A program made the position numbers and the translations under genes. Of a stretch of 64,000 bases of DNA, positions 1-10,910 are shown in pieces. The notes beneath the pieces are model-generated. The model made no database searches. It was not told the DNA's origin and saw only the letters and a program-made list of their open reading frames with translations. Source of the stretch: Phoronis australis (taxonomy: Eukaryota; Phoronida; Phoronidae); the NCBI GenBank assembly GCA_002633005.1, contig NMRA01000568.1, positions 1-64,000 on the forward strand, in the 5' to 3' direction. Within the stretch, counting starts at the first letter, position 1. Every line of letters starts with the position of its first letter.

Positions 1-322
1 GACATTGATATTGTCACAGGTGGGTATTGTCCGACATTGATATTGTCACAGGTGGGTATTGTGTGACTTTGATATTGTCACAGGTGGGTATTGTGTGACA
101 TTGATATTGTCACAGGTGGGTATTGTCCGACATTGATATTGTCACAGGTGGGTATTGTGTGACTTTGATATTGTCACAGGTGGGTATTGTGTGACATTGA
201 TATTGTCACAGGTGGGTATTGTCCGACATTGATATTGTCACAGGTGGGTATTGTGTGACTTTGATATTGTCACAGGTGGGTATTGTGTGACATTGATATT
301 GTCACAGGTGAGTATTGTGCGA
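1..322. repeat. 32-bp minisatellite with 96-bp higher-order period
   Basis: Ten head-to-tail copies of a 32-bp unit built on GACATTGATATTGTCACAGG. Units alternate in a fixed cycle of three variants (TCCGACATT, GTGTGACTTT, GTGTGACATT), which gives a 96-bp higher-order period. The array runs off the left edge, so its full length is unknown. It lies in what should be a PEX1 intron, since PEX1 runs leftward on the minus strand. Confidence 0.95.
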
Positions 323-1143
323 TGACCTGAGGAGGAGGATAGGTAGCTGGCTAATGACTTGGTACTGTGTTGAGACCCTGTCTACCTGGTTACCCTGGTC
401 TAACACTTGCCTGGATTTTGAATGTATGGCAGAGGGTGCCCCCATTTAGAAAGTACAATGGTGAAATGTCTTATGTTTATAAGACTCGTGCCATCTAGCA
501 GGCATCAAGGGCATTCAAATTGATAGCCTGTTTCCAATTGAGACACCCTGACCAAGACGCACTGTTCAACATTTGGATGCCCCACTGAACTTGCAGCAAC
601 TGTGGGAGATCAGTGGCAAGCTTAGATATGATGTAAAATATAATAAACTTTATTGCACACTTATGTCTCTACTATACACAATAAAAGCAACTGAACTTGG
701 GGTCATAAAAACGCAGTCACACATTATTGGTCATGTAGAACCTGATAATTTGGGAAACCCATTTGGGAGCCCTTATTTTTGAACCAGGAAATGAATCCCT
801 AACTCACCCTCATTCACAGTGTTTGCCCTACACACACAGGGGTACAGTGAACCTAACTTCCAAAATTCTTAGGGTCTATTTTCATTTCATGGGGTCCAAA
901 AGTCTGAAAATCATGACATCCATAGAACGAAGAACATAAAGTATATTGGAAAATGAGGTAAAACTTCTTGGTGGTGCTTTATTGGGGACAAATACACCAA
1001 CAATCACGAAACAAAATGAATTTTCTTTTAATTTCATTTCTTGAAACTTATCAATAAGTCCAGTTTGGTTACGCTAAAATAATGTGTAACACACTAAAAG
1101 TTTATGAGTTCTCCTAACACAAGTAAAACACAGTGGTAACTAC
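323..1143. other. Probable PEX1 intron sequence, no gene seen
   Basis: AT-rich sequence between the minisatellite and PEX1 exon 2. I looked on the minus strand for a third PEX1 exon and did not recognise one. A 69-codon plus-strand frame at 573-782 shows no family resemblance and is treated as chance. Confidence 0.5.
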
Positions 1144-1982
1144 CTCACTTCCATGTTTAAATCCCAATTTTGCAGCGAACAATCCATTGATCTCAACGCC
1201 CTCTGTAGTCACGTGTGTTACATCACCGGCCCAACTGACGTAGGCTGTAGTTGATCCATCAGTCAACTCATACACGACTGGCTGAAAGTAAAGTTTGGTA
1301 GAAAATTAATATGTTGTGACATACTGATGCTTAATTTGTTATCATAACAAACATGTGAAACTTACCTATTGCCACTGTTCCTCCAAATTTGCCTACTAAC
1401 GTCCAACATTAGATTAGACAGTACCACTGCCTGAACTGGGCCAGCACAGCTGGCACAGATGGTGATCATCCCATAGAGCTGCCATACGCTTTTCTGCAAT
1501 TTATATCTCCCACCAAAGACCTATAATATATGCTCACAATAGTTACGTTGCTATAGACACAGATCACATTGAGCATAAAGGGACACCAAAGGAGGCCAGT
1601 GATGAATTTCAGTAATTACTACGTCTTTCCAATACATCTCTTCATTCGTGTGCCATGGCCTAACATTCGATATGGGGGTGCCACCTGGTCATTGGCCCAG
1701 CATCATTTCCTAGATGTCAGATGACTAGATTGGCCTACCTTCATGTAGTGTAAGTAGACTGGCAAGCTTTCGACAGTTTTCATTGACAAACACAGACATA
1801 ACCACTAGTACCAATTGATTGCCTCTTAAAATCTAGCAATGATTGGTTAATCCAGAATAATAAATAATACAATTTACCTCGGGGTTGGACTTCCTGTATC
1901 CATTAAGCCAAGATGCTGGCAAAGAAATGAAGCAAGTCTTGCTCGAGTTGAACAAAATTACTGTCGCTTTAATGTCCACCAT
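1144..1982 (-). CDS. PEX1: Peroxisome biogenesis factor 1 (PEX1), first two coding exons, partial
   Basis: PEX1 is a AAA ATPase that, with PEX6, extracts the import receptor PEX5 from the peroxisomal membrane. Exon 1 runs from 1982 to 1878: ATG plus 34 codons (begins MVDIKATVILFNSSKTCF), then a GTAAAT donor, phase 0. Exon 2 runs from 1281 to 1144: TTTCAG acceptor, 46 codons, GTAGTT donor, phase 0. Together they encode about 81 residues that follow the PEX1 N-terminal double-psi-barrel domain: a 'CF.SLP..WL' strand, then 'AYVSWAG', then 'VEINGLFAAKLGF..GSEV', matching the family pattern of CFL.LP, FLSW and VAEIN...A..LGL..G..V. ATG 1982 has A at -3 and G at +4. Later exons lie left of the window, so the ATPase domains are not seen. 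The identification rests on my reading of the family pattern over two exons with correct splice sites and compatible phases. Confidence 0.8.
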
Positions 1983-3206
1983 TTCGGTATGATCTCGAAC
2001 TTTTTAACAACAGAATTAGTCCATCCTCTTACTATTACACTAAGAGATGAATGGACGACGATTCTGCATCAGTGCACCTTATAGTTTCACTGACACTGTT
2101 CAATGACTATGGCTATGTTCGTCACCATGTTTTACACTCTGACACTTCCAGTCTTCACCAGTCAAACTCGACAGTTGCACAGATATCAGAGGCGATTTTT
2201 TCGTTTTTCGCATTCTGAGTGCTGCACTAGAAATGTTATTTCGAAACAAAAACTCCCCAACATATTTCCAGGTTGTGTGAACAATATTCACGATTGTGTA
2301 CTCGATGCCAAATCCAGAGTGGTGACCTTTGGATGACCCACATTATGAAATTTAGTAGTAAATATTTAAAGCCAGTTAAAACGTTTTCAATATGTCTTAT
2401 CGCAATACTATGAGACTGCGGTAAAAGGGATCAAATTTCGAATAAACAATGCGAAGGCTACAACTGATTCATTAAAGACAAATATAACTCGAACATTGCT
2501 GGCTACACATAGGTGTTATCTCCTGTACTTTCTGGGTCAGCAATGAGTCGGTGGGTTTCCCGAAGTTCAATAAATGTGTTCACTTCCCTAACAGCTAAAT
2601 ATTGTTTGAGAAGTGTCAAAACTCTCACAACGCCGTGCTCAAATTTCAAGTTTCATGCGCAATGCATTACGCCAAACAAATCGCGACAGTTTCGAATTGG
2701 TAAGTGGACCTTGCAGTTTGCAATACACCTCCCACCGTCTTCACTCTACTAGGTCTAGAGTCTCGAGAATGTTTCTGCTTCGATGGGGGCCCATTCGAAA
2801 GAAATCTAAGAATAAATACCACAGGATTCCATAGAACAGAAACCACACTTCTGTGAAAATGATTGGAAGTTTTTCGTTGTTTACATTAGTTGAACTTTGT
2901 CCTAATAACCCGACTGACCTAGATTTTAAGCCGGTGACGTGCGGGATTCCTGTTGGTTGCTTTGATGTGTCTGTTAAAAGTAATTCCTTTTGAAAAAAAT
3001 CCAAACAATCTAAAGCTATTTTCCCATATGTTGTACTAAATGATTGCAATAAACGCGAACAAAACATTAAATGATATTGATATTGCCGACTAGAGTTAAT
3101 TAAGCACTCGTTCTGTCCGTGGTGACCTCAAAAAAGTCAAGGGAAACACCATTTGATTTGTCCGTGACCTTGCACTGTCGTTCAGAGTTGGGACCATGGT
3201 AAAGTC
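1983..3206. promoter_or_regulatory. Upstream region of PEX1, possibly a shared divergent promoter
   Basis: About 1.2 kb between the PEX1 start codon (minus) and the candidate rhodanese first exon (plus, 3207). Open frames here (2103-2336 +, 2513-2752 +, 2741-3067 -) overlap on opposite strands and resemble nothing I know. No clear TATA box is evident. The shared-promoter idea depends on the 3207 exon being real. Confidence 0.3.
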
Positions 3207-3345
3207 ATGACGAAGATACGTAGAACATATTTTTCAACCTTTCTGATCTCGCTGATCGTTAACTATGTCGTGAGTGATCAACTTCCAGTTCTTAGAAGTT
3301 GTGGATGCTGTCTTGCCCCCAAAGTTCCCAGACAATTTCGTTACG
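3207..3345 (+). CDS. Candidate first coding exon of the rhodanese gene (signal or targeting peptide)
   Basis: ATG at 3207 opens 46 codons plus one base before a good donor (TTACG|GTAGGC). The peptide starts MTKIRRTYFSTFLISLIV, a basic then hydrophobic N-terminus like a signal peptide or mitochondrial presequence, and ends in a basic stretch (KVPRQFRY). It ends in phase 1, which is the phase needed by the rhodanese exon at 10911, so joining the two keeps the frame open and gives a 180-residue protein. The 7.6-kb intron is long but comparable to the 3.6-kb intron in the same gene. Phase agreement alone has a one-in-three chance of being accidental. No transcript evidence is available here. Confidence 0.3.
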
Positions 3346-3739
3346 GTAGGCAAATTTGATGTAAAAGTTGTGGTTCACACGTATCCCGAACATGGCTGTC
3401 TGTTATCTGTTATCACTACGGTTTTTGATATGAACAGGATAGACTGCATGTCTGCTGTTCTTTTCTGCAATGCAGCAGTCGCAGATCAGTTGGTGCTATT
3501 CTGTCACGTTTACAACAATTAGATGTACTGTGTGCTTAGGCAGAACACAGCGCTAATATGTAGGTAGTGTACCAGTTAGCAATGTTGCAAAAATTTTCTC
3601 AAAGTTGCCCTGGAATCAGTACCATTGGTAAAAGAGCTCGTTTAAAGCACTTAAAGACATCTTTTTCAAGTGTATGTTATGTTTTTACCAAAGTTACTGC
3701 CTTTTAAGTGTCAACATTGAGTCACTAAAACAGTAATGA

Positions 3740-3953
3740 GTACATTATTGCAGGCGGTCTGGTACAATCTATATACCAGATGTGGTAGCTGCACATGTGG
3801 CCCATTGCACTGATTTCCTGGAACTATTTTCATGGCAATTTCATGCTTTACTAAAGTATAGTTAAAAATGAGGTGAAGATGTATAGTGTGCTCCTGTGGG
3901 ACTCCAACCCATGACCTTGAGTAAAGGAAGCAAACACTTATCCCGGCCATGCG
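3740..3953 (-). repeat. tRNA-derived SINE-like head
   Basis: Read on the minus strand, 3953 to about 3885 resembles a tRNA-type Pol III promoter. It starts near an A-box-like GCATGGCCGGGATAAG, and about 35 bases later has a B-box-like GGGTTGGAGTCCC, as in Ser/Leu-type tRNA-derived SINEs. It does not fold as a complete tRNA in my reading. It abuts the left TIR of the next element, so one probably inserted beside or into the other. Confidence 0.45.
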
Positions 3954-6095
3954 CGGCTAAATCACAATCAAGGTCCATATTCGAGAGTTGACTGTGTTAC
4001 GGCCTAAAATAATTTTTTGGTCACTTACCAAATGCCAACTGAATCTCATTGTGCAAAGAATTATTTAGTTGTGCAAATTAAAAAAAGAATCATCAAAATC
4101 AGACAATGTTTGAGAAATTTATGCATGTTTTTGTCTATGGATTTCATGCATTTTTAGCGTTACGAGTGGCCATTTTAAAAATAACAAATTTTCAACTGTC
4201 AAGAGTAGAAAAGAAATTTATGTTATAAAGCAAGCAAGCAATTATTTAGATATGACTGGGAATAACTTGAGTCACTTTCAGAGTCAATTAGATGAAGTTG
4301 TGTTTAATCATTGAGAAATGGTAGGGTTCATCATAAAAACTAAAATTCACACTCTGTAACAAAAAGAACTGCAAAATATGTCACCCTAGGCAACAAAGTA
4401 AATTATTCAATATCTAAACAAACCAAAATGTTTACAAATGCCATGAAATTAAAATATCACTTGGTAACTGAGAAACATTGGTCATAGACAGTTTCCTTCC
4501 TTAAAAATGTTAGGTTAAAAGAGTGATTATTGCCAATACATTTGTTTTGAGTGAAATATTAGCATTTGTGTAGTTTACGCTACCCCCAAATTTTAATTTG
4601 TGCCTATTTTCAAAGTATGGCAGATATGCACATAAATGCTCTGCTTTTTATTTTTTCTCTTTGAATTGGTTTAGTAAGTCAGCTAACTCTCAGTAGATTC
4701 TTAGTATTTAGTTACAAACCTGAAACGTCATTGAAATGTGGTGTACGTACCCCTGAGTACTGTACGTACCCCCATGAGAATAAATATCATGAAACAAAAA
4801 TACTACATGGTAAGTAAGCAACGTTTGTCACAGACAGTTTCCTTCATTAAGAATGCTCAAGGGTGTTAATTACAAATGCATTTGTTTTGAGTGAAATATT
4901 AGAATTTGTGTAGTGCACGTACCCCTATATTTTAATATGTGCCTGTTTTCAAAGAATGACAGACAGATATTCACATGACTGCATGCTGTACTTTTTATTT
5001 GTTCTCTTTGAATATTGGTAAATGAACTAACTGTCAGTAGATTTTGATTATTTTTTATATACCTGAAAAGTCATTGAAATGTAGTGTACGTACCCCTGTG
5101 TAGTGTACGTACCTTCAACCTCTGTGGTATAAAGTATTGCCCACAAGAATTTTTACATACTGAATACAGTCTGGAAAAAATAAAACAATGTACATTATCA
5201 AATTTGTGGACAATAAAATGCCGTACAGGACTTGGCTAGTACTGAAAATCCTAGAAGACACCTCATGTGACTACTGATGTTGCAGAGGCAGGTTTTATAT
5301 CTCTCAAGACAACAACAACTTGCAACAAACCAACAAGTAGAGGCAGCACAAAACTCGAGACCATCCCATACATTTGTAACTTAATAGAAATTTGACGTTG
5401 ATTGACTGTGCGTAGTGTACGTACTCCCCAAGCAGTACCATTTTTTACTGTTTACAAGTGGAACACTGGGCTTAGCATTGCTTTAACTATTTTGACCAAC
5501 TGGTGAATGTATTGAAAACTAGGCAAATAGCACCAATAAAGTTTTTGAAATAGTAGTTACTTGTCATTTTCTTTTTGTAAGAATCACATTGCAAGAGAAG
5601 GAAGTTCTCATTATACTGTGTTAAGATATGCAATGTATTATCATCTAGAACAACTTGATCAGCATGGTAATAACTTTTATTTTAGTATGTGATACTTCTT
5701 CAATTTAATCAAAAACTTATTAAATTAACAGCTACCTTATGAATTTTTGCATGGTAGAAGTGGGTTGTGACCACAAGTTTTAGTGTATGTACCCTTTTAT
5801 GCAACTGCGATGCATTAGGCCATAAAATTTTATTCGGTGGTTCTTGTGCAAAAATATTTTAGATTACAAACCTGGAATGATGGTACTTTAAAACAACCCA
5901 GCTAGAAAATAACTCACAAGTATTCCTTTACTGTTTATTAAACAATGGACTTAGAGACAAAAGGAACATGGCGGCTAGGGTGAATAGCAAGCGCCATCTA
6001 TATGTCATAATTCTCTACCAGCTTTTACAGTTTGACAACCTTCATTTTTCACCAAAAGTGGCCACCGAATATGGACCTTTATTGTGATTTGGCCG
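3954..6095. mobile_element. 2.1-kb TIR DNA element, non-coding
   Basis: The ends are 30-bp inverted repeats: 3954-3983 and the reverse complement of 6066-6095 differ at two positions (core AAGGTCCATATTCG). The interior has no open frame of note. It contains a diverged direct duplication of about 330 bp (roughly 4460-4790 and 4800-5110), and the palindrome-containing motif GTGTACGTACCCC recurs at about 4740, 4757, 5083, 5100 and 5414, with decayed versions elsewhere. I found no clear target-site duplication, so the superfamily is not assigned. It is probably non-autonomous. Confidence 0.65.
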
Positions 6096-7924
6096 ACTAG
6101 GTTGCACTACCTCTAAGTGAGTTCTAAGTGAGTAAAACATTTATTTTACATCGGTCTGGGCTAGAGAGAACAAAATAATTATTTTTTGGTTACACAAAGA
6201 CAAAAACATTCACTTTACTATTACCTAAAAACTGTGATGCACTCAAAGACTTGAAAGTTTAATAAGGCAAAACTTGTATATATTATACTTTTATATGTGA
6301 TTCTGATCCATGCCAGACTCGCTTTGAAACCTGTGCCTCACTTTTCGAAGAAAAAGAATAAACACCCACCCGCAGATCATTGCTAGCGAAGTTCTTTTTC
6401 AAAAGTCAAACACAACTAATCTAGTTTTTTTAACAAATTGTAGGACTCGATCTGCATGTCGCTAATTGCACCTCAGATTTTGTTTGGCGACTTGGCAAAA
6501 ATGTCAAGTCTCTACGCATCTGAGCACACCGACACTCAAAGAACGGTAAACTCTCACCTGTTTTGGACAAAAATAATTGCCAAAATTACCATTTTTTAAC
6601 TTTCAAGACAAGGTCTCCTAACGTCATTTTGAAGGATCTCAGTTTATCAAGGTATGTTAGACATGGCACTTAGGGGATTTGGTGGTACCTATCTTTTATG
6701 AAAAAAATGAGATCTAAATTGGTGAGATTTTAACATACCATAGGAAGTAAGCGAAGGGGGGGGGGGTTGTAATGATTAATCAAAAGTCGAAGGGCCGATC
6801 ACCTGCATTTGTCTAGGTGAGTCTGCGTGGGATATTGGACCAGAGGGGAAACTTGGTGACCAAAGAGCATGTGAGACATTCCAAATTTACTGTTTGACGA
6901 AGGAAAAAGGAAACGTGGAGTGGGGCGATGTCAGGTGCTCTTTCGGAAATTTGTTGAGTTCACCAGTACTCCAATCCAAGTAACCCGTTTCCTTCATTTT
7001 TGACTGTTGCCAGCTGCGTACCACTTGTAACTTTGTTCCAAGACTTTCCCCAACCTCCTATACAAAGTTTCCTTTGTTCTGGCCATCTCAGTTCCCATAA
7101 TTGTCTTCAACCTTGGCATTTTGTCATGTTTTACTTGACGAGTTGATTACATGTCAAGCCCTTACTGGCTAGGAAAATCACCCAAAATCATATCTTTCAC
7201 AACTTAAAAGGATACCAAACCTGGATTTTGGCCTATGAACAGAATATGACAAATACTAAAATGGAATTTCCCACCCACTTCTCTGAAACAAAATAATGCT
7301 CTGTATCCCGACAACCCTCAAAAGTTTGGAGCAAAATTAGAAAACTCCTTTCAAAGTCTGCTAAATGAGCAAGCATGACTTATCATGTCGCTTGTGGTAA
7401 TAGACCAGCTACCAAGAAACATAATGTCCAATCTCTGACAGAGGGACTATGAGTTTTGATTTCTGCCTTTAACTTGGAAGGTGATGCATTAGCAGGTGAC
7501 AGAATGAGGATTGGTTGAAATCATCAAAACAGGCTTTATCTAGATTTGGCTTGGTGGTCCTGCCCAGTGACATAAATAGTAGCTCTCAAACATATCAATG
7601 CACCACTGCAGTTGGAAACGAGAAGGTATCAAGGATGTCTCTGTACCACGTACTGCAGCTATAGAGAAAGAGAAAAAAGGTGTCAAGCATGTTCACTGCG
7701 CTACTAAGTGTCACATAAATGTATCCTGATCCATTGACGATAGCATCAAGTGGTCTCTTTCTTTTTAAAAGTTAAAAGCGCATCAATTTTTAAAAAATCC
7801 ACACTAGAACCAATTTTCCTATCATTTGGCCTAGCTTAATTCTCCTTTTGGCCTAATAAAATTGGGGCTTTTGTACATAAAGAAGTATATATTTTTCTCA
7901 AGGTGCACATTGTATTAGGTAGTT
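6096..7924. other. Non-coding stretch, probable first intron of the rhodanese gene
   Basis: AT-rich sequence with a poly-G run near 6758-6767. No conserved coding signal, RNA gene or clear repeat structure recognised. Confidence 0.5.
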
Positions 7925-8750
7925 ACTTGTTCAAAAACACAAAAAATCAAGCATTTTCCTTGATTCCTAAAGTATTATCCAAGAAAAAAGGCAAAGAAAA
8001 CAAAACAACAAAAAGAAGAAAAAAAACGGAGAACGTGTCAAACATGAAAAACTGCAATTATCACAGAATCGAACTCACGACCTAGCGGATAGAGCGCATG
8101 TGCTTTACCACTGCACCACCACGATTTCACTCATAATTTGGATATAAGAGACCTACTTGTTTATGGTCCACAGTGAAACCTACTTCTTTTTGTAATGCTT
8201 ATTACACTATTTATGCAATCAGTCCGTAAAAAATTTGTTGTATTTAAAATAGTCTTCAATTGCCCAAAAGACCAAATCCGTTTTTTGTGTTGGCATTAAT
8301 GACGTGATTGCTCTGGAAATCGTCTTAAGTTAAGGTTTGACAAAGGGAGAATTATGAGTTTCTGAGTGATTCACTAAGGCTTCGATTTTTATTCACATCT
8401 TACCAGCAGCTTCTGTTCATTCATCGTCACTCAGATTCCATTTTCTTTAAAAAAATGAAGTAATTTTCTTCATTGCACAGGAAAGCAGACGACGGAAACG
8501 AAGTCGTAGTGCGCAACGCCACTGCCGGTCACCTGGGATATCGCGGGAGAGCCTATACTTCAGTAGCCATAGTTTCGTTACAATTGAGCCGTGTTCCGAA
8601 TTTGCCACTTGAAATTGGATCTGAGCCCTCACAAACACACTAAAACTGCACACATTTAAATCTTGTTTCTGCGGCATAATGTTAATTACTGGGGTTAATT
8701 AATAAACTCAACATTTCCCCCACGTTCTTGCTGTTTTATGTTTTTGCGGC
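7925..8750 (+). mobile_element. Interspersed repeat family R1, copy 1 (end-truncated)
   Basis: About 830 bp alignable along nearly its whole length with 37.68-38.46 kb (same orientation) and 39.0-39.63 kb (opposite). Shared landmarks include CTTCAATTGCCCAAAAGA, TGACAAAG.GAGAATTATGAG and GGGATATCGCGGGAGAGCC. On the minus strand at about 8129-8060 lies a tRNA-like Pol III promoter: TGGTGCAGTGGTAAAGC (A box) and GTGAGTTCGATTCTG (B box). The TIR ends seen in copy 2 are missing here. A 60-codon Lys-rich frame at 7903-8085 is an artefact of A-runs. Confidence 0.75.
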
Positions 8751-10725
8751 CTATGACACTACATAATCAGAAACTCCGTAGTTTGATAGAGTGAGAGAAT
8801 AGTACACATTGTGTTATTTTTTAGGCTACCTCCTGGTACCTTGGTGATACTACGATCCAGTTTTGAATGCAGGCCGATAGTTTGTAAGCAGATGGCAATA
8901 ATTCATTCAATGATTGAACATCTAAATTAGGTCTAGCTCCTCAGCTGTCAAATACAGAATTTATCTTTAGCACTTAATTAGCCTATTGTCTTTGAATCAA
9001 CACCTTATTACATAATGTGTAACATATTGGTGTAAACAATGCCAGAGTGTCTGGCTACATTCATTAGATCTTCTTTGTTTGCCTTGTAATAAATCTAACC
9101 TTAGCTTGGTTAACATATGGAACTGAACCAAACTGGTCAATAACTGGCGGACAAAGTAAAGTACTTTCTAGCACCTGTGTAAATCACTCAGTCACGTGAC
9201 CACTTAATCTAGCGTAATTAAAAATATTGTGAATCTGCATTGAGTGTAGTGATATAAGGCAGAGCTCATCATACTAGCAAGTGAGTAAACGCTGAAAAGT
9301 AATAATCGAGTTGACATTAGACGTGTTGTTTTTTATTTTTTATTTAGGTTGCCTTTCTTTACCAGCACAAATCCGGAATACGAGAGTGGCAATTAGATGC
9401 TGTCAATCATATTTTCTAGTGGACATTTTCACCTGTGCTGAGCTCTGTAAAGGCCTGCCCTTAATCACTTGCTGACTGCCATTTGCTAACTCAATTGCTC
9501 TGGCTGACGGGTTAAGATGCCAATTTTTGAATTTGCAACTTTGTGTCTGGCTAACCCCAATAAAGGAAGTTTTTCTTGAGTTTGGTGATTTCGATGTTGT
9601 AATTGTGAATGGAAATATCAGTGAGGAACATTATGACAATGTTTTCAGAGTCAAATGTCCATTTTGATTTTCATTTCTAGCCAGCTAAAGAGAGTGAAAT
9701 GGTCCTTTAAATGACCGTTGACTTTATATTCAAGGGAAAGTGTTGTTTAGCAGAACGAGTATGGAACAATGCAAGTAGGAGCAATCTTCGCCAACAATTT
9801 CAGAAAGACCAAAATGTCCCACAAAACTCCCTGATAATGTGATCTGACTTGGCTTTAAATGTTTGAAAAGTGGTCAAATTAGAAGTTTCAGTGGTAACCC
9901 CTGAACTTTCTGTCAAAAATTGGACAAATGATTTTAGCCTGAATTTCAGAGTGTCATGCAGGGTTGACGATAATGTTGTCCCTATCCTTGAAATACAACT
10001 CGAAATTGGAAAGGACGCAATTTTCTGTGAACGGTAATTAATTTATCGGCGAAACAAACCCAAGCTGAGTCAAAACTTGTTCACTAAATGTATCCAGTGA
10101 GTTTTACCACTTTGTAAGCTCCGAAATTCTGTGGCAAGTTGACGAGGAGACTCTTCAATCTGTTTTCACCTAGTTCGACGCAGACGATAGTTGCAACTGA
10201 GAGGAAATCTGCGACGATTTAATTGCTGACAAGACGATAATTCACGAGACTTGTGCTAGTTATTTGCCAAGCCTGTTGGGTTTGTGTTGTAAGCGTGAAC
10301 TAAAATACGCATTTGTTTTCGCAAAATGTATGTTATTTTGGATTCATAAATTATTTTTTGGCTTGATACTGTAGGAAATAAGAAGAAATGACAAGCTTAC
10401 ACTTGAGTTTTCAGTAATTTTACTGCACAGTGTTTTGATTGTTATAGTTCAGAACAGACCATGTGAATATCGGTGACTTCAGTACACTCCTGACTACTAT
10501 TACTGTATGTTCAGAATTTCAGAGTGACAGGATAAACAAATATTTGGGAATTTATAATTGCTCATTTATTCTTCTTTTGCCTCGACACATTATGTAAATA
10601 ATGTCTTTTTGTTTTTTAAGTTATTTTTTGCTTTTTCTAGCTATGGGAATTTCAAAGGGTCAAATCTATGATGGGGATTCAAAAATTGAAAAGAATCCGA
10701 TTTTGTTAAGTCAGCAACTCTAGTG
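8751..10725. other. Non-coding stretch, probable rhodanese first intron
   Basis: No recognisable coding exon, RNA gene or repeat. I checked for an alternative rhodanese first exon with a phase-1 donor close to 10911 and found none that was convincing. Confidence 0.45.
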
Positions 10726-10895
10726 CCAACCCTGGTCATGTATAATATATTGAATAGTGCCAGCCCTGGTCATGTATAATATATTGAATAGTGCCAGCCC
10801 TGGTCATGTATAATATATTGAATAGTGCCAGCCCTGGTCATGTATAATATATTGAATAGTGCCAACCCTGGTCATGTACCGTATAATGTATTGAA
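10726..10895. repeat. 34-bp minisatellite
   Basis: Four to five copies of a 34-bp unit containing GCCAGCCCTGGTCATGTATA, ending about 15 bp before the acceptor of the rhodanese exon at 10911. The last copies are diverged. The array therefore occupies the branch-point region of that intron. Confidence 0.9.
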
Positions 10896-10910
10896 TTGAA
10901 TCTCTTTCAG

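Noticed and set aside
1-322. CRISPR-like array
   Set aside because: No spacers: units are contiguous tandem copies and the genome is eukaryotic. The same applies to the other arrays.
2741-3067. 108-codon minus-strand ORF between PEX1 and the candidate rhodanese exon
   Set aside because: No known domain, overlaps plus-strand frames, poor start; length is possible by chance in this composition.
8060-8129. tRNA gene on the minus strand
   Set aside because: A and B boxes are present, but there is no complete cloverleaf and the segment recurs in three copies of a longer repeat.
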